This document shows, piece by piece, positions 7,505 through 12,101 of a DNA stretch of 12,101 nucleotides (position 1 is its first letter; each line of letters opens with the position of its first letter). A program made the position numbers and the translations under genes. Below the pieces are notes generated by a model. The model made no database searches. It worked only from the letters and a program-made list of their open reading frames with translations, and was not told the origin of the DNA. Origin of the DNA: Schwartzia sp. (in: firmicutes) (GTDB lineage Bacteria > Bacillota > Negativicutes > Selenomonadales > Selenomonadaceae); NCBI GenBank assembly GCA_017939945.1, contig JAGAZS010000215.1, positions 1-12,101 of the forward strand. The letters are read 5' to 3'.

Positions 7505-8591
7505 TCCTCACGCCCTCCACATACCATTTGAAGTTCTTCAGCATCTCATTGTCCGACATGGATTCCCCCGCCTCGATGCGGGTGCGGCCCGTATTGTCAA
7601 CAATCGGTCCGTAAAAAACATCAAACGTCCTGCTTTTGAATTTTTCCCTGGCTTCCTCCATTTCAACCCGCGTGTCCAATGAAACATACTCCGTGGGCGG
7701 TGAATAAGACACGATGCCGTCTTCCATATTCACCCATTCGTTCGTGCCATGAAATTTCCCCTGCAAACAGCTCAATATCTCTTTTCGGTAATACTCCGCC
7801 CAATTCCATATGCACGCCATTAAATACGTATTGGGAAAATCCTCGGAATTGTCCACATTGTAGCCGATGGACCATACCCCTCGTCTTTCCGCTTCCCTAA
7901 GAGGCTGCAAAGAATTGGTATGCACGGTCACCACATCGATGGGGTGGCGATCCACCAGTTCGCTGCAAGCGGTCCCCGCCGGCGTGTCCTCCGTCCATGA
8001 GCCGCAGTAGCGGACACGAACAATCGCGTCCGGTCGGACGCTTCGTACCCCCAGCGTGAAGGCGTTGATTCCCCGGATGACCTCGGGAACCGGAAAAGCC
8101 GCCACATAGCCAATCTCCCCCGTCTTCGTCATCCGGCCCGCCACAATGCCGGATAGATATCGAACCTGATACATCCGGCCAAAAAACGAGGACAGATTGT
8201 TCCGATACGCGGTTCCTCCCACAAGAATAAAACAAACCTCCGGGTACGACTCGGCAGCCAGTTCCATATAAGGGGCATTGTCGAATGACGTGCCTATGAT
8301 AATCCGACAGCCCTCGTCTTGAATGAGATTGACAATCTCTTTGTAACAATCAGGCGGTACGCCCTCCCGATATACCGTCTCCAGATTGAGATCTCCCCGC
8401 AGGGATTCCAGCGCGTCGAAATGCGCCTGCCCGTAACTTCTGTCCAGGCAAGTCCCGCGCAGAATCACGCCAACCTTCGTGGTGTTTGCGTTCACATCCA
8501 GATTCAACTGGTTGTCTTCGATTCGAAGGATTCCCGCAATCGCGGCGGCGAGAATCAGAAACGCGATGATGACACCCCTTCGCACAGGCAA
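7476..8591 (-). CDS. BMP/PnrA-family periplasmic binding-type protein, membrane-anchored (first of a tandem pair)
   Basis: Same fold and family as its neighbour, about 371 residues. The N-terminus is basic (MPVRRG) followed by one hydrophobic segment at about 6-23 without a lipobox cysteine; AAAIAG could be a weak signal peptidase site, so anchored or secreted are both possible. Shared motifs are LDRSYGQAHFDAL near 49-61, YQVRYLSGIVAG near 141-152, GYVAAFP, GSWTED at 197-202, IWNWAEYY near 261-268, and the C-terminal GPIVDNTG and KWYVEGVRIE. The WNW and terminal motifs occur in BMP-family binding proteins. The position matching the binding-site aspartate of PnrA relatives reads N245 or D247, so the ligand may differ from classic purine nucleosides. 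The start is either TTG at 8589-8591 (GGAGG 4 bases away) or GTG at 8583-8585 (10 bases away). It lies 38 bases after the diguanylate cyclase stop and overlaps the next BMP gene. Confidence 0.9.
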   Translation of the reverse strand: MPVRRGVIIAFLILAAAIAGILRIEDNQLNLDVNANTTKVGVILRGTCLDRSYGQAHFDALESLRGDLNLETVYREGVPPDCYKEIVNLIQDEGCRIIIGTSFDNAPYMELAAESYPEVCFILVGGTAYRNNLSSFFGRMYQVRYLSGIVAGRMTKTGEIGYVAAFPVPEVIRGINAFTLGVRSVRPDAIVRVRYCGSWTEDTPAGTACSELVDRHPIDVVTVHTNSLQPLREAERRGVWSIGYNVDNSEDFPNTYLMACIWNWAEYYRKEILSCLQGKFHGTNEWVNMEDGIVSYSPPTEYVSLDTRVEMEEAREKFKSRTFDVFYGPIVDNTGRTRIEAGESMSDNEMLKNFKWYVEGVRIERQGMDGT

Positions 8592-8626
8592 CCGTCCTCC
8601 CGTTATCTATCGAACAATATATGCCA

Positions 8627-8644
8627 TCCTCAAGTATTTGAGGA
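8627..8644 (-). repeat. Small inverted repeat over the diguanylate cyclase stop codon
   Basis: TCCTCAA, GTAT, TTGAGGA: a perfect 7-bp stem with a 4-base loop that includes the TGA stop. No U-tract follows, so it is not a terminator. In the mRNA it could act as an intercistronic stability or processing hairpin between the cyclase and the BMP genes. At this length it may be chance. Confidence 0.4.
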
Positions 8645-9991
8645 GCGAAAAGAAGATTCATAAACGATAGGCTCAATGACATATTCGACCTTTACGCCGT
8701 CATGATCATATTTATCCCACATTCCCATAATCCGATCGATAATCTTTTGGAAATTCGGCTCCGTCAGCTCCGGCAGGAATATGAAGAACTGGTTCGGCTT
8801 GTTTTGCAGGATAAAGTCGCTCTTGCGGAGCGTCTTTTGCAAAACCTCGCAAAACCGCTCCGAATCCTCCATCAGGAACCGCGAGTCCCTGGACCCGTCC
8901 TTCGACAAAATGAACAGCATCTTTGTAGCATTCCCGCCGTGTCTCGTATAAAACCGTTTGGCAAAACGATAAATAAAGGAAAACGGCTCCGGCCCGAGCA
9001 CAAAGGGAGCGTTCCCTCCGTTTCGTTCCTCAACGATTTTCGTGATACGGTCTAGCTCGCGTTTGAGATTCTCCTCGCTGGACATCCTCGCTTCCGCGTC
9101 TTTGCTGTAAATAGTGTATCCGTGTTTTCCGTTTTGCTTTGCCGTATAAAGCGCGCCGTCCGCCAACTGGAACAGCGTCTCATAATCTCTCCCGTGTTCA
9201 GGCACCATCGCCGCACCGACCGACACCCCCAAAGGAATATCGAGCTCCTTGCCCATCAGTTTTTCCGCCTGCCCAACGAACTGGTCGTTCAATCGCCTGG
9301 TCAAAGCCGCCACAGCCTCTTCCTTCTGCATATCGCAGAAAAAGCCCATGAACTCGTCGCCGCCGATCCTGGCGACGACGTCATCTCCCCGCACATTGTG
9401 CCTGACAACATCCGCAAAGGACTCCAGCACGCGGTCGCCCATGTCATGCCCGTGAAGGTCGTTGACGAGCTTGAAGCTGTCGAGATCGAAGAGCATCAGC
9501 GTTCCCGCCTGTTCCTCGCACAGCTTCGATATCTGAGCAGTTCCGCTGGACTTGTTCAGGAAGCCCGTCAATCCGTCGGTAGTCGCTTCCTCCGTTAGGG
9601 TTTCAATGGTCTTTGCATTCGTAATCGCGTTGTCGATACGCCGAATCAGGACTTCCTTGTTGAATGGCTTGCGAATGAAGTCGGATGCCCCCGCCTTCAA
9701 GCCCCGCCGTTCCGTCTCACTGTCCTCCGCTCCGCTCAGGAAAATAACAGGCGTGCGTTTAAGCCCGATCAGTTCCTCCAGATCCCTCAACTCACGGTAT
9801 GTCTCAAACCCGTCCATATCGGGCATCTGGATGTCCAGCAAAATCAAATCCGGCTTGTGCGTCTCCATGAATTTCAACAAGTCCCGACCGGAACGCAGGC
9901 AACTGACGCGCATATCTTGATCGCTCAAAATAGTTTTCGCGTTTGTCAGGCTCATGACCTCATCGTCTACTACCACGATCCAGTAATTCAT
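8630..9991 (-). CDS. Response-regulator diguanylate cyclase: REC-GGDEF plus a degenerate second GGDEF-like domain
   Basis: Makes cyclic di-GMP from two GTP. The receiver domain at 1-125 has D9/D10, phospho-acceptor D53 in LLDIQMP, S86 and K108. The catalytic GGDEF domain at about 133-295 has TTDGLTGFLNK, FDLDSFKLVND and an intact GGDEF at 210-214. The inhibitory-site RxxD (R201 to D204) stands exactly five residues before it, so product inhibition is expected. The C-terminal 150 residues look like another cyclase fold. R389-F402 aligns without gaps to the first RxxD-GGDEF stretch, but the catalytic motif reads KPNQF while RxxD (RKSD) is kept. The ATG start at 9989-9991 has GGGAG close by and AAGGAG further upstream. 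It lies 51 bases after the HD-GYP gene and upstream of the BMP-kinase genes. The receiver is the obvious target for the kinase encoded in the same block, although that pairing is inferred. Confidence 0.95.
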   Translation of the reverse strand: MNYWIVVVDDEVMSLTNAKTILSDQDMRVSCLRSGRDLLKFMETHKPDLILLDIQMPDMDGFETYRELRDLEELIGLKRTPVIFLSGAEDSETERRGLKAGASDFIRKPFNKEVLIRRIDNAITNAKTIETLTEEATTDGLTGFLNKSSGTAQISKLCEEQAGTLMLFDLDSFKLVNDLHGHDMGDRVLESFADVVRHNVRGDDVVARIGGDEFMGFFCDMQKEEAVAALTRRLNDQFVGQAEKLMGKELDIPLGVSVGAAMVPEHGRDYETLFQLADGALYTAKQNGKHGYTIYSKDAEARMSSEENLKRELDRITKIVEERNGGNAPFVLGPEPFSFIYRFAKRFYTRHGGNATKMLFILSKDGSRDSRFLMEDSERFCEVLQKTLRKSDFILQNKPNQFFIFLPELTEPNFQKIIDRIMGMWDKYDHDGVKVEYVIEPIVYESSFRSSNT

Positions 9992-10042
9992 TGTCTCCCG
10001 TGATCTCCTTTACCATTTTGATTTGCCTGCAGAACCTGTACA

Positions 10043-11176
10043 TTACTTCGCAAGATATTTCGACGGGTCGAAAGAAAAGTTATGCGTAAACGCCAAAAGT
10101 TCGCTTCCGGAAATCTCTTTTTCGATTGCATTCGGGGAATCATGCCGCAAATCGATGGTGAAAGAATGCTCCAGCACGTTCCTTCTCCTGTCCGCGAAAA
10201 TGCGAATCGTCGGGGTCCTCGTATGCCCGAACTCGCATTTCGTCACGATGCCGTACCCGTAAAACGTCTTCAATATCGTGCCCACCGGATAAATGGCCAC
10301 ATTATCGAAAAACTTTTCCATGAGCTCCGCTTCAAAATGCCCCTTGTGTATCCTCATGATGCCGTAAGCAACGGACGGCGTATATGCTTTCTTGTAAGGA
10401 CGCTCGCTGGTCAACGCATCATAAACGTCCGCAATGGCGACCATTTTCGCGAAGCGATGCATCTTGTCGCCTTTGATGCCTCTCGGATAGCCTGTACCGT
10501 CGATACATTCATGATGCTGCGCCGCTATCGCCGCAAGGATGCTTGCTTTCGGGAGCATCCATTCAAACTCGCTGATGCGGTGCGCGCCCTCCATCGGATG
10601 ACCCTTGATCTCCTCGTATTCAAGAGCCGTAAGTCTCCCTTTCTTATTCAGGATTTCGGAAGGCACCTTGATTTTCCCCAAATCATGCAGAAGCCCTCCC
10701 ATAACAAGCGTCTTCAGATCCTCGTCGGAAAGCTCCGAGAATTTCCCGATCATGGCGGAAAGCACCGCAACGTTGACGCTGTGGGCGAAAGTATAGATAT
10801 CGTGCAGGCGGATATCCGTAAGCTGCACGAGGTGACTGTTCCGCGAAAAAACGTCCGTGACAATCCTGTCCGCAATTTTCGTCAAGCCCTCCGTATCCAT
10901 CTCCTTTTTGCCGGAGAGATCCTCGAATACGTCATGCACCTTCTGGATAGCGTCCATGCGGGTTTTTTCCTGCACCACATCCTCCGGTATTTCCACTTCG
11001 AATCTTGGATTTACAGTGCTCACGGAAATCGAAGGGATGCCGATTTTCTTCATCTGCTTTATATATTGATTTGTTAATGGTTTGCCCTTGACGAGATAAG
11101 CGGCGCCAGCCTCAGAGTATATGCTCTGTCCAACCACCATGCCTTCCCGCAGGCTTTTAACCGGAATCGAAAGCAA
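10043..11176 (-). CDS. HD-GYP domain protein, probable c-di-GMP phosphodiesterase
   Basis: HD-GYP proteins hydrolyse cyclic di-GMP, to pGpG or GMP, in the cytoplasm. The 377 residues start with a DUF3391-like N-terminal region (IPVKSLREGMVVGQSIY). The HD-GYP domain spans about 120-300: H125, H132, HDLGK at 164-168 (metal-binding H164/D165), H193 in KGHPMEG, HHE at 221-223, and the signature DGTGYPRG at 226-233, with GYP at 229-231. The metal-binding and GYP residues are all present, so the enzyme should be active. A C-terminal beta-rich extension (about 300-377) is normal for the family. The start is TTG at 11174-11176: GGAGGG sits 6 bases upstream and the residues fit the family N-terminus. 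It is the first gene of the signalling operon, after an upstream terminator and a possible promoter at 11240-11245, and would oppose the cyclase encoded next. Confidence 0.95.
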   Translation of the reverse strand: MLSIPVKSLREGMVVGQSIYSEAGAAYLVKGKPLTNQYIKQMKKIGIPSISVSTVNPRFEVEIPEDVVQEKTRMDAIQKVHDVFEDLSGKKEMDTEGLTKIADRIVTDVFSRNSHLVQLTDIRLHDIYTFAHSVNVAVLSAMIGKFSELSDEDLKTLVMGGLLHDLGKIKVPSEILNKKGRLTALEYEEIKGHPMEGAHRISEFEWMLPKASILAAIAAQHHECIDGTGYPRGIKGDKMHRFAKMVAIADVYDALTSERPYKKAYTPSVAYGIMRIHKGHFEAELMEKFFDNVAIYPVGTILKTFYGYGIVTKCEFGHTRTPTIRIFADRRRNVLEHSFTIDLRHDSPNAIEKEISGSELLAFTHNFSFDPSKYLAK

Positions 11177-11239
11177 AGGTAATCCCTCCGTTGTCTTGCA
11201 ATTGTCGCACTTGTCTTATACTCATACGACTTCGATTTT

Positions 11240-11268
11240 ATTATACCTTATGAAAGAAAGAAAAAAAA
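11240..11268 (-). promoter_or_regulatory. Possible promoter of the c-di-GMP signalling operon
   Basis: TATAAT at 11245-11240 is a perfect -10 box in an AT-rich stretch. At 17 bases spacing the -35 position (11268-11263) falls in a T-run and matches TTGACA poorly, so an activator or another promoter type may be involved. The expected leader is about 57 bases. The position just after the upstream terminator is right for the operon promoter. Confidence 0.5.
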
Positions 11269-11301
11269 CAGAAAAATGTCTCTTTTTGCCGTTTATTCCG
11301 C

Positions 11302-11339
11302 AAAAAAAGACTTCCGCACGTTAACTTTGTGCGGAAGTC
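11302..11339 (-). terminator. Rho-independent terminator after the edge gene
   Basis: GACTTCCGCAC and GTGCGGAAGTC form a perfect 11-bp stem with a 9-base loop (11309-11339). On the minus strand seven T residues follow at once (11308-11302). It starts 34 bases after the stop of the gene at 11374 and separates that transcript from the HD-GYP operon. Confidence 0.93.
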
Positions 11340-11373
11340 CGGCGTATCGCAATATGGGTTTCCCTAACTCCAA

Positions 11374-12101
11374 TCACTGTAATGCCATGAAAGTCAAATT
11401 CAACTTGCTTATATCAGTGGACGAAGCCAACATGTATGTATCTTTGATATACTCGCGTCTATAATTGAATTCCTGGTAATTATTGCCTGCGGGCCGTTCG
11501 GCAATCAAAACCGGCATCTCCACCACTCGATCTCCAACCTCGTAACTGCCGTAGCAATCTGAGGCTAACACAATCTGCCTTGCGAGGATAAAGCCTTGAA
11601 TCTTCCCTCCACCGTGGATAATTACTCTGCTCCTCGGGGCGAAAATTGCTCCATAGAGGACACAGCCAGAATTGATATATACATCGATTGGGCCCGATGT
11701 TGCCATTGCGTTCTGTACCATTTCCGGAGGGACTTTTTCCCTATCACTGCCATACTTCTTAAGCAAAGGCTCATTATTAACTATAATTTCCCCCGGCAGA
11801 TGATAGGCGGACCCTCCTTGAATCTTCACTTCATTCATTGACGTAGACTGCCACGGCGCGTCATAATCGCTGCGCTTTGGGTCCGGCCCATCATAGGCAA
11901 AAACAAACTGTCGCGAGTTCTTCACATCTGCCTCCGGCAGAATAATATTGATGGTTAATCCATGCGCCACCATAAGAGCCTTTCCGTTGTCGCTCATACA
12001 GATTGGCTCGCTTTCCAGGCGGAGATAAAGGGGATTTGACTTTATCGCGCCTGTATAGCTTATAATCTTGCCAATGTTTACCTCGGTAAATTTCTCCCAC
12101 A
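11374..12101 (-). CDS. Unrecognised protein, C-terminal part; possible beta-helical surface or pilus-type protein
   Basis: The reading frame is open from the right edge to the TGA at 11374-11376, so about 242 C-terminal codons are visible and the true start lies outside. The methionine at 11997 is internal, since 34 further in-frame codons precede it. There is no membrane segment in the visible part. The stretch VYINSGCVLYGAIFAPRSRV followed by HGGGKIQGFILARQI has the alternating beta pattern and the 'G.I.AP ... G.I.A' rhythm of bactofilin-like or DUF7305-type (PilX-associated) proteins. This is a resemblance by eye only. GC content looks lower than in the neighbours (hand counts of single lines give about 40-53 percent against about 58 percent or more in priA and the kinase). 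It has its own terminator and is not part of the signalling operon. Confidence 0.8.
   Translation of the reverse strand, partial: WEKFTEVNIGKIISYTGAIKSNPLYLRLESEPICMSDNGKALMVAHGLTINIILPEADVKNSRQFVFAYDGPDPKRSDYDAPWQSTSMNEVKIQGGSAYHLPGEIIVNNEPLLKKYGSDREKVPPEMVQNAMATSGPIDVYINSGCVLYGAIFAPRSRVIIHGGGKIQGFILARQIVLASDCYGSYEVGDRVVEMPVLIAERPAGNNYQEFNYRREYIKDTYMLASSTDISKLNLTFMALQ

Noticed and set aside
8592..8626. A separate promoter for the BMP-kinase genes in the gap after the cyclase
   Set aside because: There is a TATATT-like box, but no -35 at suitable spacing; the gap is just 38 bases and reads as an intercistronic spacer.
11177..11301. A c-di-GMP riboswitch in the leader of the HD-GYP operon
   Set aside because: The leader is only about 57 bases from the likely start site, and I see none of the conserved GEMM-type helices or tetraloop-receptor elements.
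1..12101. CRISPR arrays, tRNA or rRNA genes, insertion sequences, toxin-antitoxin or phage genes
   Set aside because: No direct repeats with regular spacing, no cloverleaf-type sequences and no transposase, integrase or phage-like proteins were seen on either strand.

Overview
The window carries seven intact or partial protein genes' worth of bacterial chromosome plus one more at the edge, all on the minus strand, so transcription runs from right to left. GC content is moderate to high, Shine-Dalgarno sequences are strong (GGAGG), TTG and GTG starts are common, and greA lies directly before lysS. This fits a Firmicute, and the gene content would suit a Negativicute such as a Selenomonas relative, but that is an inference without any search.

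In transcription order: (1) 12101-11374, the 3' part of a gene for an unrecognised, possibly beta-helical, surface or pilus-type protein, closed by a clear intrinsic terminator at 11302-11339. (2) 11176-3649, a tightly packed signalling block: an HD-GYP c-di-GMP phosphodiesterase, a REC-GGDEF diguanylate cyclase with a second, degenerate GGDEF domain, two tandem membrane-anchored BMP/PnrA-family binding proteins, and a hybrid histidine kinase with REC and HPt domains. (3) priA, 16 bases after the kinase gene and probably read from the same transcript. (4) greA and the first third of lysS, driven by a perfect consensus sigma-A promoter (TTGACA, 17 bases, TATAAT) whose transcript starts almost directly with a 10-bp perfect stem-loop.

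The signalling block looks like a complete circuit. Two periplasmic-type binding proteins, held at the membrane and without any ABC transporter partner, could report a small ligand (BMP relatives bind nucleosides) to the hybrid kinase. Phosphate could pass through the HPt domain to the REC domain of the diguanylate cyclase, and the HD-GYP protein would reset c-di-GMP. The domains and gene order are read from the sequence; the wiring is inference. It resembles the logic of TorT-TorS and LuxP-LuxQ, but with BMP-fold proteins and a c-di-GMP output.
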